DNA of 64,000 nt, from contig LUGG01000024.1 in NCBI GenBank assembly GCA_001683735.1, positions 535,789 through 599,788 of the forward strand. The letters are read 5' to 3'. A program made the translations under genes and the position numbers. Every line of letters begins with the position of its first letter. Within the stretch, counting starts at the first letter, position 1. The stretch comes from Grifola frondosa (lineage: Eukaryota; Basidiomycota; Agaricomycetes; Polyporales; Grifolaceae). Below, piece after piece: positions 44,962-56,292 of the stretch. Under the pieces are notes generated by a model. The model was given only the letters and a program-made list of their open reading frames with translations. It did not search any database and had not been told where the DNA came from.

Positions 44962-47162
44962 TGTCGTGAGTATGTGGTGTGAGATAGTAACCACTGTATA
45001 AAACGATCTCGATAATCACCGAACCAAAATAGAAAAATCTATCTGTGGCAGGGCGAAATATACGCGAAGGGAATCGAGGTATGAAATCAATTTTATACTG
45101 CACCAAGCTTGACGGGTTTTTCCTGCTTTCCCAGTTATAGGCCTGGCCGAATCCGTTGGGGGGTGTTATCACAATCACGAAGGTAGGTACGATCCCAAGT
45201 GAATGTTTAACGATGATACGATATGACTTGCCCGGTACGTTTGTCATTCTACCTCTCCTCGATATGTCTCCTGTTCTTCTGCTGATGCTCCCTCCGAGGA
45301 AGACTTCTCTTTCCTGTCCTATCAACAGTCAACCTTGCCCACCTCTGTATGGGGTTGCTGCACTGCTGTGACCTGGAAACTGGGGACCAAGACTTCAACC
45401 TTGCCCACCTCTGTTGTGGGGTTTCCTGAAGTGATGTCCGGACTGTGGTAAGCAAGTCAACTGACTATGAGCTTCTGGCTGTGAGACTTTGAGAGTAGAA
45501 ATCTGGTGTGATTTGGTATGGAGTGAAGTGGGGTGGTGGGGATACAGAATGGTATCCTTGCCGCCTTGGAGGTCCTCCTTGTTAGGGAAGTGCTGTGTCT
45601 GTGTGGCTGAGTGTGTACACCTATGTGCACACCTGTGATGACGTGAGATATCCCTGTGATACCTCAGTCAAGTGATCTAGTCTGCTGAGTCTGGGGGGAA
45701 TCTGGAGGGTGATCCAAATTCCAGTGGAGACTGTGTTTCTGGCTGCTGCTGGTGGATCAGTTTTTGATCCAGTTCTGTTGGATCCAATTTCTTGGATCCA
45801 ATTCTATTGCCCTCTCTAAGGCAAGAAAGGAGCTCTTTATATACCTTTTGAGAGGGCCCAGAATTCTCCCCGGACTCTTCTTCTCAGACTGTTCCAGCAC
45901 TTTCCGGGAGGCTCCAAGCACAAGAAACCATGGTAACTACTGTGCTAGAATCTTCCAGTCCTTTCCAAAGTGTTTTCCTGAATGTTCCAGCTGCATCTCC
46001 CTGCACTGCCTCTCTGACTTCCTCCAATCAGAGCTCTCCTAGGTCACCCGGCCCTCAGATTTGCATAGCTTTAGTAAGGCTCTTACAAATCTGGGGCAGG
46101 GGATTACAAACCCAAGGTGCCCTTTTCTCCATTTCAAGGACCTTTCTCTCACAGAGTACATAGCCTTGAAGACTTTGTCATCCATTTGAGATATTCCCTG
46201 ACTAATGGAGGTCCTCTACCTTATAAATTTGCACAGCCTTAGTAAGGCAATCACAAATCTAGGGTAGGGCCCTTACAAATCTGGGGGAGTTAGTCTGCCA
46301 CTTTGAGAAGCACATGGTCTATGGTTCCAGGGCTGTGAGTCTCCTGAAGGCTGTTCTACATCACCTCAGGTGGCTTGTGGCTGTGTATCCCTGTGACCAT
46401 TGCCATGCTTCTCTTTTCAAAGGCTGTACAGACTTTCCCAGGACTCTGCCTTTCTTCCAGTCCCTTCCAGAATTTGCTAACCTGATCTTCTTCTTCCTGT
46501 TTCCGCGATGTCCTGCTGTGTCCAACTCCTTGTCTCCTGACTTTCCTGCACCTGATTCTTTCCCGCACTCCTTTCCTCATGACCCTCCATGCTTTCCCAT
46601 CCCATCCTACTTGATTTAACGATGGTTGTCGTCGTTTACAAGCGGGTGAAGAGGGTAAATCATGGATTCCGGCTTCGTCATCTCGTTATCCGGACTGACA
46701 GCGTATAGGGAATATCGCCACCAGGTCATTGCATAGGAGACGAGCGAATGCTGAACGTACTCGTATCGTACTGCGAAACCAATGGTGCAGGTGCCGTCGA
46801 TGTGAGAAAGGGCGAGGAATATTCGTGTTTCCTGGTACTGGATGATGTGGTCGATATGGCCCGTGAACGTAATTCCGGATCGATCTGTAAGGTGCACGAA
46901 TCCGGACAGTGGCATGAGGTCGAATCCGGTGGCGAGTGTGTCATATAATAGGATGGGGAACCGAGGATCGATTACCATGGGGCACCATGGCATGCGTCGA
47001 TTGGGTGGGATTGGGTGGAGATTTGACATGATTGATGATGTCTAAACTCGATCCCGATGGTGCCTTCGTGTGCTGTGCATATTACGGCACTCGGTTGACT
47101 TGGTTGCCAAAGATGGTTATTTTTGGCCCTGTCCAGGTACCAACCACGTTTGGTGCGTGACA
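44962..47162 (-). repeat. 3' LTR of the inner element (copy B, 2,201 bp)
   Basis: TGTCGTGAG...GCGTGACA, with the minus-strand TATA at 45836-45845. Differs from copy C by a few scattered substitutions and 1-2 base indels. Confidence 0.93.
46616..47029 (-). CDS. LTR-embedded ORF, copy B (137 aa)
   Basis: In this 3' LTR the frame lies downstream of pol and the PPT, inside U3. It would thus be at the 3' end of the element RNA. Same protein as at 62458-62871. Confidence 0.5.
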   Translation of the reverse strand: MSNLHPIPPNRRMPWCPMVIDPRFPILLYDTLATGFDLMPLSGFVHLTDRSGITFTGHIDHIIQYQETRIFLALSHIDGTCTIGFAVRYEYVQHSLVSYAMTWWRYSLYAVSPDNEMTKPESMIYPLHPLVNDDNHR

Positions 47163-47174
47163 TCCGCCCCACAG
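47163..47174 (-). promoter_or_regulatory. Polypurine tract of the inner element
   Basis: CTGTGGGGCGGA on the minus strand, abutting the 3' LTR start TGTCACGC. Confidence 0.7.
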
Positions 47175-47312
47175 TCGATCCAACCGTCCTCGGTTGTCCA
47201 ACTTCTCGTCAGGTTCTGTATTGGCTTCTGGTCCTCTGGCTGACTGGCCAGCTGTCCTCGGGATCTGTGACATCATCGAGTCCCTGATCCTCATCGCTGG
47301 ATTCTTCATCGG

Positions 47313-50300
47313 CTATTCCTGTCTGGTCTTCTTCGTCTGGTGAGTCCTTTCCTGCTCCAGATCTTCAAGATTATCCATCGTCGGATGGTATGCTAGAAGT
47401 CTGAATGCAGCGACTCCTTCTCGAACTACATCTCCATTGAGTTCCTTGAGAATATACGATCCTCCAGCCGTTTGCCTAACCACTTCAAATGGTCCTAGGT
47501 ATCGCGGCTTGTGTTTTCGATTCATCTCTCGTTCTATTTGAGAATTACGCTGCAGGACTAGGTCACCTGGCTGGTAGCTTTCTCTGAACAAGCGATGAGC
47601 GAACCGATGCTCAAACTGCTCTTTTGAGGCTAACCGAGACTTGGTGAGAGCTTGTCTGCTCTGGCCACATCCTCCGGTCGCCTTTCCAACTGTCTGATGC
47701 GTAATGCTAGGAGTTCTTCTGGAGGCATGTTCTTGCGGAACCCTTCCACCATGAAGGTAGCTTCTCGCAAGTCCATAGGAAATACTGGGTGCACTCCATG
47801 CAGAAGGTAATAAGGGCTATATCCTGTGGCTCGCCTAACTGTGACTCGATCGGCAAACAGTGCATGCGGTAGCAGTTCTGGCCAACGAGAGATATTGCCT
47901 TGGCATGCTTTCACCAGGGCTTCGCGAATAATGAAATGTCCACGCTCCACAACTCCATTGGCTGATGAGTTATATGCAGAGATTCGCACCTGGGGAATGT
48001 TATAGCGTCTGGCCAATCTCTCGAATGCTCCCTTTGTCTCGGATCCATTATCCGTGGTTACTTGACCAACTGCTCCGTATCGGCAAATAATCTGTTCCCA
48101 AAAGAATCTGGCACTGCCTCTGAGGATGTACTGTTTAGCGCTCTTCCTTCTGTGACTCCTGACAAATCATCTCGACATGCAACAATGCAGGTTTTTCTTC
48201 CTACAGTTGGCATGAACATGATGTCCAGGTACACTTTCGTGAACAAGGTTGCAGGCGCCGAGATCCGGGGTGGTATGGCTACTTTCTTGACACTCCGAAT
48301 CTGGCATTCCCTGCAAGCCTGGACATACTGCCGCACATCGGATCGATAGAAGGGCCAGAAGAATCGGAGCTTGACTGTTTCGAAGGTAGAAAACTCTCCT
48401 CGATGCCCCAATTCATCATGTGCTTGCTTCAAAATCGATAACCTCTCTTTCGCTTCCAACACTACTCTGGTCGGGATTCCATTCTCTTGTTTTCGGAAGA
48501 GAAGGTCATCCTTCAGAAAGTAGTGTCGACATTTTCGAAGGAAGCGTGTTCTTGCTGCTGTTTTGTCAAACTCGGGCAAATCAAAGGTTTCTAAGAAATC
48601 CCTGATCTGGCGGAGTCGGACGTCCTGGCTGGTTGTGGTCGATATGAACACCTGATTCTGTGGTTCGTCTTCTTCGGCATATGGTCCATAAATCTGTCTC
48701 CTGTTGCTGCTGGTTGGAAACCCTAAGAATAAGGCTATGTTGTCCAACCACTCGTCGTCTTCTTCGTCTATCTCTTCTCCTTCTCCGAGAGCTCGCCTAG
48801 ACAGGGCATCTGGTCCCTGATGCTTGGCTGCTGGTACATGTATCAGTTTGAAACTGAACAGTAGGATCCCCTGGATCCACCGATTGATTGTCGCGTTCGG
48901 CTGTAGGTCCGGCTCGTTTAACATCCCTTTGATGTATTTAGCATCGACTTCCACATGAAGGATTTTTACACCGACTAAGTATAGCCTGAAGTGTCTTAGG
49001 GCTCGATAAAGTCCATATAGCTCCAACTTTGGCTGGCTGTAGTTAGATTCGGTTCCATTCATGGGAAGTGATCCATAACGTGCCGGCCTTCTTCTTCCTT
49101 CGTCATCGATCTGGGACAAGATAAATCCGACAGCGTATTTGCTGGAATCCACTGATAGGATTATCGGATTCTCGGACTGGTAGTCAATGGGTCGAAGAGC
49201 TGGTGCAGAAGAAATTACTCCTTTGAGTAGATCAAATGCCTCCTGCCTTCTATCATCCCATATAAACTCCGCATTCTTGAGGGTCAGCTCTTTCAGTGGT
49301 CTGATCCTCTCCGAGTAGTCCTGGATCCAAATGCGCACAGTGCCACACAGTCCAAGGAATCCTCTGACATCCTTCACTGTTTTGGGCTCTGGCCACTTCT
49401 GAATCTTGGACACCTTGTCATCTTCTGGTATCCGTCCGTCCGGTGTACATTTCTGCCCAACGATGATCACCTCGGGTCTGCAAATCTGGGCTTTCGATCC
49501 TGAAAACGTTAACCCTGCAAGACCTACTCGATGCAATATCCGGTGAACATCGTTGGCGTGCTCCCATATGAATCGTCGTATTCCTGGATTCTGCACTAGT
49601 ACCTCCGGGTTGCCCAACTCGTCTGGGTAGATGGTGTCTGGTCCTTTGATGGGTAAGTCATCAATGAACACATTCGCAATTTGCGGAATCTCATCCTGCA
49701 AGACAAATGTCATGCAAGCCTGAAATTCTGCTGGGGAATTTGTAAAACCCATAGGCATTGAGGTAATGCGAAGGAGGCCAAGCGGAGAATGAAAAGCTGT
49801 CATGTCTCTGCTGGTTGGGTCCACCTTGCGTGCATCAAATGCCCAAAACAAGTCAAATACCGAATAACACTGTCGCCCGGCAAACGGTTCAACAAATGCA
49901 TCCAGTATTGGGGGTAGACCTGCATCACGAATGGTAATGGCATTTAGAGGTTGCAGATCATGAACTATCCGCAACTTCCCGTTCTTTTTTAGAACACAAA
50001 ACCATTTTGACCGATACGATGATTGGCAACGTTCATTAAACTCCGGCTTCTATCTTCTCCCGTAATAATTCCATGACTTTATCCCTAATTCCTGGGGCTA
50101 TAGGAATATTCTTGTCCACCCAAGGGACATGGGGAATCACTGGAATGATATACGGTGAGAAATAGTCATCCCGGAAGGTACCTCGCTCTGTTTCGTCAAA
50201 GGCGAACACTCTTTCATTCATCTGAATGATATGAGTAAAGAGCTTCTCCTCTTCTGGCCATAGGAATCCTTCCGTGTTTATCTTCATCGACTGTAGCCTT

Positions 50301-50826
50301 TCCATCGTCAACTTGTTCGTCGTAACAAAGTCTGGCGGATGGAACAGTAATTCTGGGAGTGATTCCAAAGGATTTTCTGGGATACGTCTTGTAACCCGAG
50401 CATCTTCTGGAAATATTCCTGGAATCGGCTTTATTCTCTTGTCCACTGGTTTGTACACTCCTAGTACTTCGGCTCTGTCTTCTTCGGCTGTACTTCGATA
50501 TCCTGGTTTCGGTTTGTAGAAACTACAAATACCGAATTCTGGCTGTCCCATGCCCTGCATTTCAAAGAAGGTTTGGATTGGTTTGATCCATTGGTTAACC
50601 AACTTCTGTGATGCATAGAAGGGGGTTCTGCTCTCTGTGTCTGTCTCCGGTAGGTTCTGCTGGGTGTCTGCGAAGCAATCGGCTAGGTTCTCATCTTCTG
50701 GAGGATGAGAATTACTACGGATTCTTCATGCTGCTTGTGTGTAATTTTGGTGGTTGTGTAGATTTGGGTGGGGATCTGTGAGACTGCATTGGAAGCTGCT
50801 GAAGTTATGCCCAGCAGAGTGGTCAT
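47313..50826 (-). pseudogene. pol of the inner element (RT, RNase H, integrase), three or more frameshifts
   Basis: An ATG at 50826 (MTTLLGITSAASNAVSQ), 43 bp after a TATA box, opens the unit. The frame moves near 50730, then runs through PFYASQKLVNQW to 50036. RT, RNase H, H2C2 finger and the first part of the integrase are in one 638-codon frame (49974-48058). The remainder is in 48016-47630 and 47591-47313. Seen: MRIVHDLQPLN, VFDLFWAFDARKV, FIDDLPI, ILSVDSSKYAVGF, HDELGHRGE and CREC, and the GPF module near 47500. Single-base changes lie at about 50034 (one extra A), 48112 (one lost G) and 47650. No chromodomain is seen. Confidence 0.9.
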
Positions 50827-50867
50827 AAAAGGGGTATTGAGTTGATTTTATCTTAAAAATCCTCTCC

Positions 50868-50880
50868 CTTTATATAAACC
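50868..50880 (-). promoter_or_regulatory. Internal TATA box upstream of pol, inner element
   Basis: GGTTTATATAAAG on the minus strand, 43 bp before ATG 50826 and about 9.9 kb from the 5' LTR. The same layout in the outer element suggests pol is transcribed separately from gag. Confidence 0.5.
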
Positions 50881-51722
50881 TTGCTCCTGCTGAGTAAGAC
50901 CCTGTAGTCAGCAACCTTTGTGGCTATGCCTGCCTTACAAATTCCTTCTGGATCCTTCCAGCAGGAACTAGGTTTAGCAGCTAGGCTGTGTGGTGACTCA
51001 TGCTATGTCTCCACACCGTGTGCTCAAGCTATGCTATACCCTAGTTACCTGTGGCTGTCCTCTGCTGTCCATGCATCCTGTGTCATTTTCCTGTCTCCTG
51101 ATCAAATATCAGGGTTCTAGGAAATTTCTGGGGAATTCTAGGCCACAGTTGCTCATTTCTCTCAGAAATGTGCGATTTTTCCGACCTGAATATCGGATAG
51201 ATCGCTTCGCAAACTGTTCCGTTGAATTCTACGCCCCAAAAAACGTCTGGCATGTCTGCGCTTGAAATGTCTCATGGTCCTGCGGCTCGGTTTTTTGAAT
51301 ATCCGTGCTGCAGGAGCCTGCATTTCCTTGAAGTCCTCTGCTCACGTGACCGTAAAGTCGCGCGACGCGTCCTCTTGGGCGCGTTTTCCTGCTTGTCCTA
51401 GACTGGGGTTTCGATAGCGCGCGTCAGTTTCAGACGCTGGCATCTACTCCCTCAGTACTTGTGACCTGTGACGTTACCCAGCGTGCGCCAATTCGAGCGC
51501 TCGGGTTGGGTCCTGCCATTCTGCATGCGCGCTTGTGACTCTAATCAGTCACGCGCATTGCTGGCTTGACCGTTACGTCCATTGCTTGCAGACTCCGGTC
51601 TGCCTCTAATCTGCCTCTATCGCCGATACCCTCTGGCTCGACTTCCTCCTCCTCTCTCTCTCCCTGCTGCTGCTGCTCTGGTTTGTCTGTCTGTCTGTCA
51701 TGTCCTCCTGCTCATCCCTTGG

Positions 51723-52100
51723 CTAGACGACGTACGCCTCGTCGGCGACGCTCTGCGCTCGGTGAGTCTCTGTGTCCTCGGCGTCGTCTCTGTCGGCGAT
51801 CGCTCGATCCTGCTCCTCAGCTCGTCGGGCGCGCTCTGCCCCGACTCTATCCCTCTCGCTCTGCCATCTCAGGAGTTCGCTCCGAAACTCCTTCCAATCC
51901 GTCGTCATCTCGCGGACGATGGAGGCGAACGTCTTGCCCACGGCGCTCGGGCTACCTGCGCGCGATACGAAGTCACGCGGCTGTCGGGAGCGGGGTCGGG
52001 CTATCTCGTTGAGCAACCCTACGGGTGCCTCGAGTTCTGGTACGTCCTCTTCCTTCCTCATCCGCGAGTGCTCCTGCTGATCCATCATCAGCAGAGCCAT
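51723..52100 (-). CDS. Charged, coiled-coil-like ORF in the accessory region (125 aa)
   Basis: The hydrophilic frame has a long helical part (EMTTDWKEFRSELLRWQSER, then RARRAEEQDRAIADRDDAED). Amino-acid usage looks coding. The opposite strand here also has a 294-codon open frame and splice signals, so strand assignment is not certain. No homologous frame was found at the same spot in the outer element. Function unknown. Confidence 0.35.
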   Translation of the reverse strand: MALLMMDQQEHSRMRKEEDVPELEAPVGLLNEIARPRSRQPRDFVSRAGSPSAVGKTFASIVREMTTDWKEFRSELLRWQSERDRVGAERARRAEEQDRAIADRDDAEDTETHRAQSVADEAYVV

Positions 52101-52400
52101 CTCTGTCCATCTCCTCTACGGGTTCTATCCCGTCTGCTGCTGCTCGGGCTCGTTCAGTTCGAGCGCTGTCAACGACTGCAGGATATGATCCATCGTTCGG
52201 GGGCTGCTGGGTGCGTCGTTTCGAGTTGCTTCCTTACTACTGATTCTGTTGCCTCCTTTCCAGGCTTTTTGTACCTTCTAGGGACCCTTTCTATCCTCGC
52301 GCGCACTCTGTGCTCGCGAACGACAGGCTGGATTCGAAGATTCGTACAATACAGACATCAGACTGGGTGCTTCTCGAATCACGCGGCTCATCCTTCCCCT

Positions 52401-53590
52401 TCACATTCCTTGGATCTTCCTGGTCTCTCCGCCGCCAATCCTTCCGTACAACGCTCGCTTGAATGACGTGACGAGTGCCTTAACGAAGCGTCTCTCGTTA
52501 GACCCCCATTCCTCCACCGGTATCCCTAGCAGCGCGTCAAGATTCTCGCGCTCGGCGGTTTGCAACACCAGCGCTGAATCAGACGGTACGTGCTTCGATC
52601 CCGAGGAAGTTAGGTCGGCTAACAGACGTTTCTTCAGCATGCGGCGACGATTAAAGAGGCGGAACGTACGGCGCGGTTCGCGATAGTCTACGCGCGGCAT
52701 CGGGCGCAGAACACGCTCTTCTTTACCGGCCATACGCTGCTCCAGGTCGCTGAGGGATGTAAGCGGCGACATCTGTCGGAGCTCCTCCGACGCACGGTTC
52801 TCGACAGCTGTCTCGCTGCTCGAGTATCCGCGCGGCGGTCCCTTTGTTTCCGCGGACGCAGTCTCTCCGTCAACACCCTCCAGCCGGCAACTTCTTCTTC
52901 TACCAGCTCGGGCAGTGTCTCCTCTCTCTCGCCATCCTTCATCTCCACATCACTCGTGAGCTTGCGGCGGCGCGCTTCCTCTTCACTGTCCGTCACTGCT
53001 TCCTCGACGACCGTCTCGAGGTACTCGATCCCATCATCCATCGACATACGCGTCTGCGAGCTCGGCGGCGGTGCAGGCGGCGTCGGTGACTGTGGCATAT
53101 ACTGTGGAGAGGCCGGGTACGCTAACTCGGGCCACCCTCCAAACGGTCTCGCTGCTGGCGGACGGGCCACGAGAAGCGAGGCGACAAGCGCGCTCTCCCG
53201 TCTCTCGTTCCCTCCGCTACGTCTTCCTGCGGGGTCCGAGTTTCTGCGCATCGCAGGAACCTCTGGACATCCGCGTGGGGCGTCCGGTGTTTCATCAATA
53301 AGAAGCACACCGTCCCCTCTGATCACATCAACTGGAGTCCTGAACTCGACATTGCGTACCACGAAGGCTCGAACCTGAGCGTCGGGCCTCGGGTAGGCAT
53401 GGCGGCGATATTCCAGGGTGCTTCGACGTTCGGGAGGTCATAGGCTTCGTTCACGATGAGCGCTGACCTTCCGACCCAGCGAAGAGATGGCGTTCGAAGG
53501 AGCCTGAGGTGGAAGTCGCGAATCCGCTCCCAGCGCTTGCGGGAGCCGGCGTCGCGACAGAGGCCATGGCTCTATAGAGGGGAGGACCCA
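52401..53590 (-). pseudogene. Accessory gene X, inner-element copy (unknown family)
   Basis: A TATA (GTATAAAAGCC, about 53629-53640) precedes ATG 53590 (MGPPLYRAM). Coding text then runs in three frames: RKRWERIRDFHLRLLR to AAMPTRGPTLR (53545-53380), 53362-52688 (RNVEFRTPVDVIRGDGVLL, a Pro-rich linker, AGWRVLTERLRPRK), and 52830-52401 (ENRASEELRQMSPL, YREPRRTFRLFNRRR, LDALLGIPVEEWG). Each block has a partner in the 42508-43664 copy in the same order. Both copies lose frame near the start and after the LTERLR helix, so an unseen intron or recoding is possible besides decay. Confidence 0.5.
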
Positions 53591-53992
53591 TGGTGAGCCT
53601 GCTACTTTTCCAGCTCATACTGCTGCTGGCTTTTATACTCCTCCAGGTCCCCTATGTTTTCCTCTATGTTTCCATCCTCTCCATCTACAGCAGCTTCCTT
53701 TTCGGGCGACTCTCTTCACTCGTGATCGGGATCTGTCCTGGTACCCGGGGCATATCCCGCGGTTCTTCCATCAGACTCGGACTGTGATGCTCTGGCCCTC
53801 CTACTTCCTGCGAGACGCCGCGGCATCGAATTTCGCCTTATTCGGGCAAATTCTGTGCTGCGCGCTGCCTCGCTCGCGGAGCTGTAGGTCCGCCGAGTGC
53901 ATTTTCGGAGGTAAGCAGCCGAGTTCCATACTCTGACTCTTCCTTCCGATCCGCTGACCATCTCTTCTAGTCTCTAGGCCGCGTCGCGCGCC

Positions 53993-54208
53993 ATGGCCTA
54001 TTGTCCATGCGCTTCTGTGCGGCGCTTCCTTTCCGGCATCCGCGCGCACTTTGCAGTGCTCCAGCGCGTGCTACGAGCGGCGCGCTCACAATTCCGACGG
54101 GGAGTACGCGTCATTACGCGTCAGCTGGTACGTCCTCTGACTCCTGCTGCCACCATCGTACTATTGTGTTTTTCGTTGCGGGGCTCGTTGCCGTTCTTCT
54201 GCTGCTAG
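53993..54208 (+). other. Possible small membrane-anchored ORF (71 aa)
   Basis: MAYCPCASVRRF opens a frame with an Arg-rich amphipathic part and a hydrophobic end (TIVLLCFSLRGSLPFF). A GTACGT donor and a CTGCTAG acceptor inside it suggest it could instead be a spliced exon. Weak support. Confidence 0.25.
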
Positions 54209-54401
54209 TTCCCTTCTTTCTTGAACTGCCTTGAGCCCAGACATGCCTTGACATTCGGCTCGTTCCTCTGTGGTCTGTCTCTCGGCGCGTTCCTACGCCC
54301 GATGAGATCCGCATGGCGCAAAGAGTGCAGGTGATGGGTAGCTCGGACCCGACGCACAATGCTGTGCGGGTCCTGGCTGACTCATCCAGCTTGCCTGCTC
54401 C

Positions 54402-54922
54402 TATATAAGAGGCCAGGGCAACTCCCTTTGGACTGCCCTGTGGTCCACTCTTCGGCTCATCTGACCAGGTTGAACCTCGGCCTCCAATGTCGCGTCAAGC
54501 ATTCGCGACATCGCGGCGTTCGTACGCGGTAAGCGTCTTGCCTGGTATTCCGTCCGTTTCGGGTGCTAATGGTTCTCGTAGGTAGGTATGCCCTTGCCTC
54601 GGAGTGCAATACGCGACTCGTTTTCAGCTGGTACGTCCTATCCCACTCGTTCCATGTCTGCACACTCTAATTTCGACCTTCCTTTTTAGGTCTCCACTGT
54701 GAGGCGCCCCACACTCGGCTATCAAGTGTCGGCGGTTCCTCGTCCTGTTCTGCTGGTACGTCCATTCCGTTCTCGAGCCCACATCCTCTAACCTTCGCAT
54801 TGCTAGGCTTCACCCTCGCACTGCGAATTAGTTCGGAATGGGCACGTTCGGCGGACGTCTGTCTCGAAGCGATGGGCGCATTCGCCCCGCAGTTCGAGAA
54901 CTTCTTCTTCGGCTCCGTGTAG
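54402..54922 (+). CDS. Accessory plus-strand gene Z, inner-element copy (90 aa, four exons)
   Basis: A TATA (TATATAAGAGG, 54402) lies 85 bp before ATG 54487. Exons 54487-54528, 54582-54630, 54690-54755 and 54807-54922 join in phase (273 nt, no internal stop). Introns are 51-59 bp with donors GTAAGC, GTACGT and GTACGT; a GCTAAT branch is visible in the first. The product begins MSRQAFATSRRSYA and ends APQFENFFFGSV. No domain is recognised. The gene is antisense to the element RNA, so its introns would not be spliced out during retrotransposition. Homologue: 44571 onward in the outer element. Confidence 0.6.
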
Positions 54923-55024
54923 TGTCGTCCTACTCCTGTATTCTGCTGTCGATACCTGTCGTATCCGAGATCCTGTCTGTGCTGCCGATTTCCAAAAAAC
55001 CCAAGAGATTTATCATACTGCCCG

Positions 55025-55483
55025 ATGAACAGACCCGCGGCCTGTGTGGCTACCGCTGTTGATTACAGCCGCGAATCATATTGCCCCGCTGGGCATATGA
55101 TTCGCTACTGTAATCGACTTGGTACTTCGCCGGAGAACTATTCCGATAGCCCTCCTTCCTTCCTACCCGATTGGACCTTACATAATGATAACGACGCATT
55201 GACATCGATGCCCCCCTCCAAAAATAACCTCTGCCTCCTGGTATCCGAAACTCTGGGCCTCTCTGTCCCAAGTTTGTGTGGATCTCTCCCGCCTCGCACC
55301 CACGTGTTCGACCATGCCGTCATGGCTATGCGCCGACCCGAACGTGTCAAAATGCTTGCGGTCCAGTGGTTCGTTACCATACTGATGTCTGGGGCACCCC
55401 TTGTATACATCCTATTTTTATCATCTAGCCTAGGCTCCATCATATGGGTCCGGAATTTTGGCAAAGTTGACACCACCATCTGA
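55025..55483 (+). other. Open frame of 152 codons, doubtful
   Basis: The frame carries one hydrophobic stretch (LAVQWFVTILMSGAPLVYIL) and overlaps the inverted repeat at 55061-55115. A minus-strand frame covers the same DNA. No promoter or homologue seen in the outer element. May be chance. Confidence 0.2.
55061..55115. repeat. Inverted repeat, 21 bp arms, 13 bp loop
   Basis: Arms 55061-55081 and 55095-55115 match at 19 of 21 positions (GATTACAG..GCGAATCATAT). It would form a strong hairpin in RNA or DNA. It sits between accessory gene Z and the protease ORF. Confidence 0.85.
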
Positions 55484-56292
55484 TTGACATACAGATGTCA
55501 CAGTTATCTCTGGTTCTCTGAGGTAATGGGAGCCAGGCAAGGTCTTATAAACGCCTTCTGGTAGGCCCATTCCTTTCTTCATTATTCCTGTCTTCTTGAT
55601 CCAACAGCGTTTCTCCCCGAATATGCCATTCGAGGTCCTGCTCCACTGTCGATCGTCCGGTCCAAAGTGCTGACCTGTCGTAGATCAACACACGTGTCTT
55701 CTTTCTGATGAACACTGAGCGCATTATGGAAAGGTCACGGCGGTGGAAACTGTGGACGTGAGTGACCACAGTTCCCTCATCTGGCTGGTGCCTTAATCAC
55801 TTCCCCTTTCAGGGTGTTTCCTTGGTGATTATCAAGCCCGATGATCTGCCGGAACGTTCCATGAAGCTCCCGTACGTGCTTCTTCTGTGAACCACAGCTT
55901 CAGCCACCTAACCACCTCCCCCTTTTTACAGAGAATTCTCCGTTTTCAGGGTACGGGAAGCGGTCTAGTTCGGTAGCCGGAACCTGTATCATACTGCTGT
56001 CAATGTGAATCCTGCTGCGTCTGCGGCCCGGCCGCGAAATCCTGAGTCGGTGATAATACTATCTCCACCGACCAACCACATAACCCGAAACTCTGGTACT
56101 GTATCCGCTTCTTCTGCTTCTGTTGCGACTCTTTTGTTTCTTTTTTGTCTCTTTTGTGGTCGTTGCAATCTTCTGTGGTATCCGCGGGTCCACATGTTTC
56201 CACATGGTCGCATCATTGTCATATGTCTCAGCATATGTCCGTCCGGATTGGTCTGTATCTTCTGTGTCTTCCGTATCGCGGCCCGGCCACGA

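Noticed and set aside
51582..52466. 294-codon plus-strand open frame
   Set aside because: Leu/Ser/Arg-rich, with no motif. It overlaps a minus-strand frame with better coding character and contains donor/acceptor pairs, so it is probably a shadow or partly intronic.
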